Part shown: positions 23,722 to 32,560 of the stretch, piece after piece
How positions within the stretch are numbered: the first letter of the stretch is position 1
Layout of the letters: every line of letters starts with the position of its first letter
From: Microglena sp. YARC
Taxonomy: Eukaryota; Chlorophyta; Chlorophyceae; Chlamydomonadales; Chlamydomonadaceae
Length of the DNA: 64,000 bases
Direction of reading: 5' to 3'
NCBI GenBank assembly: GCA_022414725.1
Contig: CM039464.1
Span: forward strand, 38,649,420-38,713,419
Notes under the pieces: model-generated
Database searches by the model: none
What the model saw: only the letters and a program-made list of their open reading frames with translations
What the model was told of the DNA's origin: nothing
Position numbers and translations under genes: made by a program

Positions 23722-24130
23722 TGGAAGATGGGGCTTCGGTGGGCCTCGGGCCCCAGTGTGACAATGTAGATCTCTATGTGGCCTTTTTCTCATGGACTGA
23801 AATGGTTCAGACAACATGCTGCTTTTGTTTTGATCTATTTCTTCTTTGATTCCTATGTCTTGTACCCTTTGATTATTCACTGGGGAGTGGTTGGATGAAC
23901 CCCCCACCCCCACCCAACCACCAACAATAGCATGGCGGCACTCACGATGGAAAGATATTCTCTGACTGGCGACGAGACTGGACTTGGGCGAGAGCAAGGC
24001 ACTTAACTTACTGAAGTGGCAATTGAGTTCCAACTCGAGGAGGAGGATGGTCGACTTCGCGCCAATCCGATCTACGCACAGTCACCTCGATCTGAGGAAC
24101 AGCTTCCCTCCGTTCGAACCAGGTTCGAAC
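23722..24130 (-). promoter_or_regulatory. Displaced distal half of the gene A 5' flank
   Basis: Immediately right of the array the sequence resumes the family 5' flank: GAAGATGGGGCT, GGGCCCCAGTGT, ATGTGGCC, a pyrimidine-rich ATTTCTTCTTTG block, CCCTTTGATTATTCA, CCCACCCCCACCCAACCA, GACGAGACTGGACTTGGGCG and CCAACTCGAGGAGGA. The same order is found right of genes B, D, E and F without a gap. No ankyrin gene begins here, so this is the far part of gene A's own flank. Confidence 0.65.
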
Positions 24131-24590
24131 TTGAACTGTAGCTTGAATTCGAACGGTGAGCCACGTGAGCGTGAGTTTGAAACTTCCCCCTGCCCCGGGG
24201 CAGGTGAGGGGCCCCGCAGAGGCAGAAGAGGGGTCGGGGGGGCGGGGATCAGAATCAAAACGTGCACCGCAGTGCGCCCCTCAGGAGCCTGGTAAACCCA
24301 CTAATACGTCTCGAACTCGATAATGGAGAGGCTTCGTTCTCTGCCTGCCTCGTTCAGAAGGGGCAGCATGCTACACTTGTGGACATAATTCCTCTCTTCA
24401 TTATTCCATTCTCTCAATGGCCATCCACATTCCATCCATTAAACATTGGGCTCATGTAGCAGAAGTAAACAGCCGGTAAAAGGTTATATTCAAGGACAGG
24501 ACCGGTAAACAGGGATCGTTGAAGTGCGGACATGCAAGTAGGTAAGCATTGGCCAGGATCTCGTAGGGGTAGGCACGAGGCAGTAGTGCG
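24131..24590. other. Non-coding, no gene recognised
   Basis: Includes a GGTTCGAACTTGAACTG/GCTTGAATTCGAAC imperfect repeat near 24120-24150 and a G/C-rich segment at 24185-24250. Short open frames show no known motif. Confidence 0.35.
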
Positions 24591-27340
24591 TATATGTGTG
24601 TATGTGTGTGGGTGTGTGGGTGGGTGTAGGCCGGGGCGCATGAGGCACATGGGGTGCATGGGGACAGCAGTAGACATGTACGGGTAGGCAGTTGGTGGTT
24701 TGTGGGTTTGTGGTCGGGTGTAGGCCGGGGCGCATGAGGCACATGGGGTGCATGGGGCCAGCAGTAGACATGTATGGGTAGGCAGTTGGTGGTATGTGGG
24801 TTTGTGGTCAGGTGTAGGCCAGGGCGCATGAGGCACATGGGGTACATGGGGCCAGCAGTAGACAAGTATGGGTAGGCAGTTGGTGGTATGTGATCAGGTG
24901 TAGGCCGGGCCCCATGAGGCACATGGGGTGCATGGGGCCAGCAGTAGACATGTATGGGTAGGCAGTTGGTGGTATGTGGGTTTGGTGGTCGGTTGTGTTG
25001 GGTCCGGGGCGCATGAAGCGCATGGGGTGCATGGGGCCAGCAGTAGACATGTATGGGTAGGCAGTTGGTGGTACGTGGTTTGTGGTCAGGTGTAGGCCAG
25101 GGCGCATGGGCACATGGGTGCATGGGGCCAGCAGTAGACATGTATGGTAGGCAGTTTGGTGGTATGTGGGTTTGTGGTTGGGTGTAGGATCCGGGCGCCA
25201 TGAGGCACATGGGTGCATTGGGGAGCAGTAAGACATGTATGGGTAGGGCAGTTGGTGTGTATGTGGTGCTTGTGGTCGGTGTTTGGCCGGAGCGCATGAG
25301 GCACTACATGGGGTGCATGGGGCCAGCAGTAGACATGTATGGGTAGGCAGTGTGGTGAGTTGGGGCAGAGATATGTGTGTGTGTGTTTGTTCGTTGTTGT
25401 GTGTACGTTTGTGTCTCTGTGTGCAAGCCGAGGCTCATGGGGACAGCAGTAGACATGTATGGGTAGGCCAGTTAGTGGTATGTGGGTTTGTGGTCAGGTG
25501 TAGGCCATGGGCGCCTATGAGGCACATGGGGTGCATGGGGCCAGCAGTTCGACAAGTATGGGTAGGCAGTTGGTGGTATGTGATCAGGTGTAGGCCGGGC
25601 CCCATGAGGCACATGGGTTGCATGGGGCAGCTAGTAGACATGTATGGGTTAGGCAGTTGGTGGTATGTGATCAGGTGTATGGCCGGTCCCCATGAGAGCA
25701 TCATGGGGTGCATGGGGCCAGCAGTAGACATGTATGGGTAGGCCAGTTGGTGGTATGATGGGGTTTTGTGGTCGTATGTTGGCCGGAGCGCATGAGGCAC
25801 ATGGGGTGCATGGGGCCAGCAGTAGACATGTACGGGAGGCAGTTGGTGATGTTCGTGGGTTTGTGGTTCGGGTGTAGGCCGGGCGCATGAGGCACCATGG
25901 GGTGCATGGGGCCAGCAGTAGACATGTATGGGTAGGCCAGTTAGTGGTATGTTAGGTTTGTGGTCAGGTGTAGGCCAGGGCGCATGAGGCACATGGGGTG
26001 CATGGGGCCAGCAGTCGACAAGTATGGGTAGGCAGTTGGTGGTATGTGATCAGGTGTAGGCCGGGCCCCATGAGGCACATGGGTTGCATGGGGCCAGCAG
26101 TAGACATGTATGGGTAGGCAGTTGGTGGTATGTGATCAGTGTTATTGGCCGGGCCCCATGAGGCACATGGGGTGCATGGGCCAGCAGTTAGACATGTATG
26201 GGTAGGCAGTTGGTGGTATGTGGGTTTGTGGTCGGTGTTGGCCGGAGCGCATGAGGCACATGGGGTGCATGGGGACAGCAGTAGACATGTACGGGTAGGC
26301 AGTTGGTGGTTTGTGGGTTTGTGGTCGGGTGTAGGCCGGGGCGCATGAGGCACATGGGGTGCATGGGGCCAGCAGTAGACATGTATGGGTAGGCAGTTAG
26401 TGGTATGTGGGTTTGTGGTCAGGTGTAGGCCAGGGCGCATGAGGCACATGGGGTGCATGGGGCCAGCAGTCGACAAGTATGGGTAGGCAGTTGGTGGTAT
26501 GTGATCAGGTGTAGGCCGGGCCCCATGAGGCACATGGGTTGCATGGGGCCAGCAGTAGACATGTATGGGTAGGCAGTTGGTGGTATGTGATCAGGTGTAG
26601 GCCGGGCCCCATGAGGCACATGGGGTGCATGGGGCCAGCAGTAGACATGTATGGGTAGGCAGTTGGTGGTATGTGATCAGGTGTAGGCCGGGCCCCATGA
26701 GGCACATGGGGTGCATGGGGCCAGCAGTAGACATGTATGGGTAGGCAGTTGGTGGTATGTGGGTTTGTGGTCGGTGTTGGCCGGAGCGCATGAGGCACAT
26801 GGGGTGCATGGGGCCAGCAGTAGACATGTACGGGTAGGCAGTTGGTGTTTTGTGGGTTTGTGGTCGGGTGTAGGCCGGGGCGCATGAGGCACATGGGGTG
26901 CATGGGGCCAGCAGTAGACATGTATGGGTAGGCAGTTAGTGGTATGTGGGTTTGTGGTCAGGTGTAGGCCAGGGCGCATGAGGCACATGGGGTGCATGGG
27001 GCCAGCAGTAGGCAAGTATGGGTAGGCAGTTGGTGGTATGTAGGTTTGTGGTCAGGTGTAGGCCGGGCCCCATGAGGCACATGGGGTGCATGGGGCCAGC
27101 AGTAGACATGTATGGGTAGGCAGTTGGTGGTATGTGGGTTTGTGGTCGGGTGTTGGCCGGAGCGCATGAGGCACATGGGGTGCATGGGGCCAGCAGTAGA
27201 CATGTATGGGTAGGCAGTTGGGAGTTGGCAGATATGTGTGTGTGTGTGTTTGTTCGTTGTTGTGTGTACGTTTGTGTCTCTGTGTGCAAGCCGAGGCTCA
27301 TGGGGACAGCAGTAGACATGTATGGGTAGGCAGTTGTGAT
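24590..27340. repeat. ~86-95 bp tandem array (about 30 units)
   Basis: Units contain CATGAGGCACATGGGGTGCA, TGGGGCCAGCAGTAGACATG, TATGGGTAGGCAGTTGGTGG and a TGTGGTCAGGTGTAGGCC segment. Two length variants occur, with or without TGGGTTTG. The (TG)n terminus with GTGTGCAAGCCGAGGCTCAT appears twice, at 25365-25445 and 27230-27305, so the array contains a ~1.9 kb second-order duplication. Units between about 25050 and 25950 carry many single-base indels compared with both neighbours. Confidence 0.9.
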
Positions 27341-27392
27341 TGTGTGTGCGTATGTGTGTGTGTGTATAGGATCATTAATGAGCACTGCATGG

Positions 27393-27540
27393 CAGGCATG
27401 GTATTAAGGGTGCCCCGTTTTCAGCGGTAGGGAATGAGGTGCTGCTCTACCTGGGCAAAGCTACCATGGCGCACCCGTAGGGATTCGAACCCCGCACCTT
27501 CATCATTTAAACAAGCTCTACCATTGAGCCAGGGCCAGGG
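27393..27540 (-). mobile_element. tRNA-derived SINE with A and B boxes
   Basis: On the minus strand a Pol III A-box (TGGCTCAATGG, 27531-27521) and a perfect B-box (GGTTCGAATCC, 27491-27481) are present at tRNA-like spacing. They are followed by CTACGGGTGCG and a non-tRNA body (TGGTAGCTTTGCCCAGGTAG, TTCCCTACCGC, GGGCACCCTTAATACC). The acceptor arms do not pair and the anticodon arm is imperfect, so it is not a working tRNA gene. The body matches the element at 29461-29635. Confidence 0.7.
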
Positions 27541-27594
27541 CATGTGCGTCTGTTACAGTCCAGGGGTATTCAATTTATAAATAGGCTCAATGGA

Positions 27595-27650
27595 CTAGCC
27601 CAACCTGTCAGCAGCATGCAGGATTATGTTGTTCATGCCAACCTGCTGGG
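27595..27650 (+). repeat. Solitary unit of the 39 bp minisatellite
   Basis: TGTCAGCAGCATGCAGGATT followed by ATGTTGTTCATGCCAACCTG matches one unit of the array at 8255-9395. It sits next to a SINE-like fragment (27650-27705, minus-strand family copy GGGAGACCCACCTCCTGGGG). It may represent the unexpanded ancestral state. Confidence 0.6.
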
Positions 27651-27799
27651 AGACCCACCTCCTGGGGTGTAATTCCTTTCACAACTAAAAAAAGCAATGC
27701 TTCAAGAACTACCTTATTGAAATAGGATTGCTTATTTGTTGCGTCGATCATTCATACCAAGAGATGGATTTGCAGGATTCCCAAATAATTCCACAATGA

Positions 27800-28023
27800 T
27801 TAAAACAAGTCCAATGCAGCAACGCAAGCGACGCGGAAAATTGGCGGAGTGTGTTGGTAACGGAACGACATGTGGCAACGATGGAGCTGACCGAAGCCAA
27901 TTAGTTATAAGACGGTTGGCTGACGTGTAAGGCTTCAATTTTACGGTGGGTCGGTCAGTCGCACAAACGGACAACGGGGTAACCCTGGGGGCTCCCGCCC
28001 CCCAGAAGGGGGGGGCTCCGCCA
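27800..28023 (-). mobile_element. ~200 bp retroposon-like element, minus orientation
   Basis: Reverse-complemented, this matches the element at 40038-40217: a GGCGGAGCCCCC/GGGGGCGGGAGCCCCC hairpin start, a GTCCGTTTG segment, ACACGTCAGCCAAC, a CGTTGCCACATGTCG segment and a GCGTCGC...GCG end. It inserted into the 44 bp array that continues to its right; ACAATGATTAAAACAAG on the left matches the array unit. Confidence 0.6.
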
Positions 28024-28320
28024 ATTATCATGTCACAAGACTCACAGCCTCTACCGCAATGATCAAAACAATTATGTCACAAGACTCACAGCCTCTACCA
28101 CAATGATCAAAACAATCATGTCATAAGATTGACAGCCTCTACCACAATGATCAAAACAATCATGTCATAAGATTGACAGCCTCTACCACAATGATCAAAA
28201 CAATCGTGTCATAAGATTGACAGCCTCTACCACAATGATCAAAACAATAATGGCACAAGACTCACAGCCTCAACCACAATGACAAAAAAATCATGTCACA
28301 AGACTCACAGCCTCCAAGGA
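28024..28320. repeat. 44 bp tandem repeat (6-7 units)
   Basis: Units read TCATGTCATAAGATTGACAG, CCTCTACCACAATGATCAAA and ACAA, with CACAAGACTCACAGCC variants at both ends. No coding content. Confidence 0.85.
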
Positions 28321-28412
28321 CTGGTGTAATGACTTAAGTGAGTTACCTACTTAGTTATGTACTGCTGTACTGTAGTCACGCAATTCCCTATTTACTAGAG
28401 TGACAGGAATTT

Positions 28413-28415
<3 letters not shown>

Positions 28416-28459
<44 letters not shown>
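28416..28459 (+). repeat. Homopolymer G tract (~44 nt)
   Basis: A pure run of about 44 G between TTTATT and ACTTATG. GACTTATGTACTGCTGTACA right of it resembles AGTTATGTACTGCTGTACTG left of it, so the run may have interrupted a duplicated sequence. Confidence 0.8.
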
Positions 28460-28462
<3 letters not shown>

Positions 28463-29261
28463 TATGTACTGCTGTACATAAACCCAAATCCAAACCACTG
28501 GACTACAACATACATTCAAAGCAAGACCTTGAGCACCCAAGTGAGATATAACTAAATAGAAAGAATTTTGAGGACTGTAAACAAATTGGTGCCCAAGCAA
28601 AGGGCGGTGTTCTTTGCTAAACCTAGTATCGCTATACATGACATCCCATGCACCAGTTGTCAAGCATTATTCGCCGACTAGCCTCTGAAGGAACTCTGTT
28701 TACTACAGCCCTGGGTGATTTACCCCAAGGGATACTTATCCTTTCCCTTCGCCTTTGAAAGGAAATTTATCCCCAACTAAAGGTGCTTTTGGTCCGTGTT
28801 TGGAGGCCTGGTTGAGGGTTTAGTCCCATCCTGTACAAAATTGTCATTCTAGCCAGAGCTTGATATACATATAAATATTAATCCTACATAAAATTTCGAG
28901 TGTACAGCATGGGACTGAATCTCCTTCCGGACATCCATGTATCGGGGTTTCTGCTGTGGTGCAGCCCCCCCCCCCACCCGCCCCCCCCCCCCCCCCCCCC
29001 CCCCCCCCTGGGCATGTAACCCCAACAAAAGGTATTCCGCGCACATAGGAAACAAAAGATAGAATTAGTGACAGAATTAGAGAATTAAATTATAATGGCT
29101 ATGTTTTTTATGAGGCAGAAGTGTCCTAGAGTTCCACCACTGATCAGAAGACATGCGCCATCAAGAAACTCTGTTTACCACAGCCCTACGTGATTTACGC
29201 AAAGGGCTGCGGAAAAAGTGAATTTGCCACAATTGGCGACGACTCTCGAATGAGTACTGCT
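28460..29261. other. Non-coding; long C tract
   Basis: No gene recognised. A C tract with two interruptions spans about 28965-29008 (44 nt). CTGTTTACYACAGCCCTRSG occurs at about 28697 and 29171 with the following AAGG segment, indicating a local duplication. Confidence 0.4.
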
Positions 29262-29445
29262 TAGGGGTCGGCTATGTTATATAATATTTGTGAGTAAATA
29301 AAATTATATAATATTATATAATATTATCTGACAAGCCGTCTCACCAGGATTTCGAATTTATTTGAAAAACTAATATTATTGTGACACATTAATAATATTA
29401 GTTAATATTAGTTTTTCAAACACTAATATTAGATGCCGTTCCCTA
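29262..29445. mobile_element. TAGGG-type MITE with 8 bp target duplication
   Basis: The element starts TAGGGGTCGGC and ends GCCGTTCCCTA, an imperfect terminal inverted repeat, around a very A/T-rich core full of AATATTA. The flanks GTACTGCT (29254-29261) and GTACTGCC (29446-29453) match at 7 of 8 bases. An 8 bp duplication is typical of hAT-superfamily insertion. There is no coding capacity. Confidence 0.65.
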
Positions 29446-29460
29446 GTACTGCCAGCCACA

Positions 29461-29635
29461 GCTCCTAGAAAGAACGAAGAAGTTGCCGGGTTCGAATCCC
29501 CACGGGTGCGATAAAGTGTTAGTGGCCGCTGTCAACCGCCGTGGTAGCTTTGTACTGGTAATGCAGCAGCCCGTTCCCTACCGCCGTAAGACGGGGCTCC
29601 CTTAATACCGCGCCCCACCAGGCGTTATCATTACC
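29461..29635 (+). mobile_element. tRNA-derived SINE with perfect 16 bp target duplication
   Basis: A perfect B-box (GGTTCGAATCC, 29489-29499), CACGGGTGCG and the body shared with 27393-27540 are visible (GTGGTAGCTTTGTACTGGTA, GTTCCCTACCGCC, GGGGCTCCCTTAATACC). The A-box is degenerate. AGTACTGCCAGCCACA occurs exactly at 29445-29460 and again at 29636-29651, a clear target-site duplication. There is no poly(A) tail. Confidence 0.78.
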
Positions 29636-29663
29636 AGTACTGCCAGCCACACCGGCTTATAGG

Positions 29664-29881
29664 TAGGGAATGGCATATCATATGAATATATGATGTTGAC
29701 CAAATGTGAGTATGATATCATATGATGTTGACCAAAGGTGAGTGTGCTATCATATGATATCATACAAATTGCATCATATGATATTGTATAGACATGGTAA
29801 CTTTAGCCTAGTCAGACTGCCGGCATCATATGATATCATATGATGGCATGATATCATATGCTATCATATTGCCGTTCCCTA
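29664..29881. mobile_element. TAGGGAA-type MITE, ATATGATATCAT palindrome-rich
   Basis: Ends are TAGGGAATGGCATAT on the left and ATATTGCCGTTCCCTA on the right, forming an inverted repeat. The interior is packed with ATCATATGATATCAT palindromes. Flanking CTTATAGG and CTTAAAAT share only CTTA and one further base, so the target duplication is inconclusive. An inverted relative lies at 7535-7692. Confidence 0.65.
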
Positions 29882-30234
29882 CTTAAAATCTAATTTCCAC
29901 ACCCACTACGCACTTCCTAGAACATCTGGAAAGACGAAGATCTTGCGGGCCAATTACTGGTGAAGCACTAGCATGACGGTCAAAAGCACAGGAGCCCTTA
30001 TAGGTCTTTTAGAGACAGAAATACAGGGGCACCAATGTTCTAGAAAGCTACTTTCAAGTGTTTGCGAATGCCTTTTGTTTAACCCATCATAACTAATACA
30101 AATGATTTTTTTGGCTTTTATTTCAAGCGCATTATCAAGCACAGTATTATTATTTCAAGCGCAGTATTATTATTTCAAGTGCATAAGGGACAAAAGGTAC
30201 CTTAGTGCTGCCTCAAAAGCTTTATTGTGCCTCA
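29882..30234. other. Non-coding, no gene recognised
   Basis: Includes three short repeats of TATTATTTCAAGYGCA between 30140 and 30185. No coding signal. Confidence 0.35.
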
Positions 30235-30305
30235 TGTTGTAGTCGGCAGTGTACCACTCGGACATCTGATTCAGATGTCTGAGTGGCACACTGCCGATTA
30301 CAACC
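30235..30305. repeat. 70 bp imperfect palindrome without spacer
   Basis: The left arm (30235-30269) and right arm (30270-30305) are inverted copies around GACATCTGATTCAGATGTC. The few mismatches are all transitions, so most would remain paired as G-U in RNA. The right arm is the start of the 120 bp tandem unit that follows. Confidence 0.7.
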
Positions 30306-30550
30306 CAACGTGATTGCCATCATCTGGGAAAGTTTGAACCCGGCGGCCGAAGAAATGGCGCGTGCAGCTGAACGGAGGCAGTCATCTGAATCAGATGTCT
30401 GAGTGGCACACTGCCGATTACAACCCAACGTGATTGCTATCATATGGGCAACTTTGAACCCGGCGGCCGAAGAGATGGCGCGTGCGGCAGAACGGAGGCA
30501 GTCACCTGAATCAGCTGTCCAAGTGGTACACTGCCGATTACAACACCTTA
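30269..30550. repeat. 120 bp tandem repeat (~2.3 units)
   Basis: TCAGATGTCTGAGTGGCACA begins at 30271 and 30391, and a diverged form (TCAGCTGTCCAAGTGGTACA) at 30511. Each unit also has ACAACCCAACGTGATTGC, GAACCCGGCGGCCGAAGA and ATGGCGCGTGCRGC. The exact 120 bp period is a multiple of three and keeps one plus-strand frame open (NPAAEEMARAAERRQSPES). No family was recognised for that peptide. Confidence 0.75.
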
Positions 30551-30620
30551 AAATCTACTATCTCGCGCGGTGCCCTAGAGTCCCTCTGCTGAATAGAAGA
30601 CATGCGCCATCAAGCTATGA

Positions 30621-31844
30621 CTAAAGAAATACCCGTCTCCTCTCTGCTATTGTCTGCCGGCAGATTGGGCAGAGTTGGATGAGGTCTGAGCAAGATCGAC
30701 ATATTGTGTGACCACAAGGGTCCAAGCTAGTGTCCTTAGGGGCAGACAGGCATACACCACACACAGAAGCCGCAGTAAGTGCCTGGTTGAGCTCCCTCTG
30801 CACACGCTTCTGTAGCACTGCCTTCATAAGGCATCCCAGGTCCACCTTGGCCAACAAGGGCTCCAACGTTGCAAGGTCTTGGGCTGCTATGACATCCTCC
30901 TGGCCTGTCACACAAGCCATGAGCACCGCATACTCATAATTCTTTGCTCTTGCTGTTTTTAGCTGGGTCCTCAATTCCTCGATCTCAGGTTGCAGGCTTC
31001 CACTTGAGTTTTGATCAGGTTGTTGGTGCCCACCTTGCTGATCATCACCAGATGTCCTCCTGCTATGACTGCGGATGGCATCGGCACCATTTTGGTGGCC
31101 TTCTCGCAACGCTATATCTAGTGCTGTCTGCCCACGGGTATTCTTTATGGTCACCATAGCACCGCTTGCAAGGAGAGTCTTGATACACTCCACGTGTCCA
31201 TTGAATGCAGCACAATGCAAAGGGGCGTTGCCTGTCTTATCCTGTGCGTTCACCTCAGCCCCTTTGACAAGGAGAGCCTTGATGCACTCCACCAGTTCCA
31301 TCGATGCAGCACAATGCAGAGGGGTGTTGCCATCATTATCCGGTGTGTCCACCTCAGCACCGCTGTCAAGGAGAGCCCTGATGCACTCCACGCCCCCTCT
31401 CCCTGCAGCATCATGCAAAGGGGCGAAGCCAAACATATTTGTCCTGTTCACCTCAGCACCGCTGTCAAGGAGAGCCTTGATGCACTCCAATTGCCCATAC
31501 AATGCAGCATAATGCATAGGGGTGTTGCCATAATTATCCGGTGTATCCACCCCAGCACCGCTGTTAAGGAGAGCCCTGATGCACTCCACGCCCCCTTTGC
31601 CTGCAGCATCATGCAAAGGGGTGAAGCCAAAAAAATTTGTCTTGTTCACCTCAGCACCGCTGTCAAGGAGAGCCTTGATGCACTCCAAATGCCCATACAA
31701 TGCAGCATAATGCAGAGGGGTGCCGTAATCATTGCAACAGTTCACATTGGCCCCCCGCTCTAATAGAGACACCACCTCATTAACACGACCTTCTTGGGAC
31801 GACTGAAGAAGTTGTCTGTCAAAGCTGCTCAGTATTGTTGACAT
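30621..31844 (-). CDS. Gene B: intact ankyrin-repeat RING protein (407 aa)
   Basis: Predicted E3 ubiquitin ligase with ankyrin substrate-binding repeats (inferred). It starts at the family ATG (MSTILSSFDRQLLQSSQEG) and ends RRRVFL-TAG. Residues 1-40 form the cap. Seven ankyrin repeats follow to about residue 260. Repeats 1-2 and 3-4 are a near-identical 66-residue duplication (GHLECIKALL..GFTPLHDAAGKGG versus GQLECIKALL..GFAPLHDAAGRGG). A Gln/Asp/Ser-rich linker and a short coiled coil (LQPEIEELRTQLKTARAKN) lead to the conserved module (GQEDVIAAQDLATLEPLLAK). The RING uses Cys362, 365, 377, His379, Cys382, 385, 392 and 395. There is no signal peptide or membrane segment. It is a compact, intact member with one short coil. 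Confidence 0.88.
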   Translation of the reverse strand: MSTILSSFDRQLLQSSQEGRVNEVVSLLERGANVNCCNDYGTPLHYAALYGHLECIKALLDSGAEVNKTNFFGFTPLHDAAGKGGVECIRALLNSGAGVDTPDNYGNTPMHYAALYGQLECIKALLDSGAEVNRTNMFGFAPLHDAAGRGGVECIRALLDSGAEVDTPDNDGNTPLHCAASMELVECIKALLVKGAEVNAQDKTGNAPLHCAAFNGHVECIKTLLASGAMVTIKNTRGQTALDIALREGHQNGADAIRSHSRRTSGDDQQGGHQQPDQNSSGSLQPEIEELRTQLKTARAKNYEYAVLMACVTGQEDVIAAQDLATLEPLLAKVDLGCLMKAVLQKRVQRELNQALTAASVCGVCLSAPKDTSLDPCGHTICRSCSDLIQLCPICRQTIAERRRVFL

Positions 31845-32560
31845 TTCGACTTCCCACTGACAAGATTGGTGATGAGCAGCTTCCTGCGTTGATGTGCATG
31901 ATCAACATACGTAGGTGAATTATGGCCAATGCAAAGCCAAACGATGTTCCAAGTGAGACTGCTAGAGAAAGTGCTATAGGCTCCATTACGTAAACGTTTA
32001 TATGCAAGGCTAGACGGCTACCATTGCACAGACAGGCGGGCAGCAAACATGCACATAAAGAAGATGGGGCAGCAGCACCGGGCCCCAGTGTGATGATGTA
32101 ACTGATATCAATACCAAAGTAACTCTCCATGTGGCATTGTTCAGGCTCGTATATGGGCTGGAAATTATGTAGACTGTATGCTGCTTCTTTTTAACTCCAT
32201 TTATTCTTTGCTATCTTACTTGGACCCTTTGATTATTAATAATGGGAATGGTTGGAAGACCCCCCCACCCACCCACCCCACCCCACCCCACCCCACCCCA
32301 GTGTTGTGGAGCAGGCTTGTCTCGGGTCAACAATGGCAGGTCTATGACCAAGCAATGATAATGATGAACTTACTGAGTCACTGATGAAAGGTATTCCCTG
32401 AGCTGACGAGACCGGACTTGAGCGAGAGCAAGGGCACTTGGCTTGCAGAAGTAACAATGTTGTTCCAACTCAAGGAGGACGATCTTGGACTACGCACCGA
32501 TTCGAAACTACGCACCTCCTCGATCCGAGGTGCATAGAAACGGACGGGAAACTGAAACTT
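31845..32560 (-). promoter_or_regulatory. Conserved 5' flank of gene B
   Basis: This shares the ordered blocks seen upstream of all family members: GACTTCCCACTGACAAG, CTGCGTTGATGTGCATGATC, GAGACTGCTAGAGAAAGTGC, CTAGACGGCTACCATTGCAC, GAAGATGGGGC, CCGGGCCCCAGTGT and a C-rich block (CCCACCCACCCCACCCC). TATAAA on the minus strand at 32002-31997 is about 155 bases from the ATG, matching gene A. Promoter function is inferred from conservation and spacing only. Confidence 0.5.

Noticed and set aside
23722..24130. Promoter of a seventh, missing ankyrin-RING gene
   Set aside because: Orientation and content fit the distal half of gene A's own flank, whose proximal half ends at the opposite side of the hexamer array.
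24450..27340. His/Pro/Cys-rich minus-strand frames up to 281 codons
   Set aside because: Products of the ~86 bp tandem array; frames shift with unit length and indels, and there is no domain.
27474..27540. Functional tRNA gene
   Set aside because: A and B boxes are present but acceptor arms do not pair and the anticodon arm is imperfect; the sequence continues into a SINE body shared with 29461-29635.
28024..28320. CRISPR-like 44 bp direct repeats
   Set aside because: Contiguous tandem units without spacers and no cas genes.
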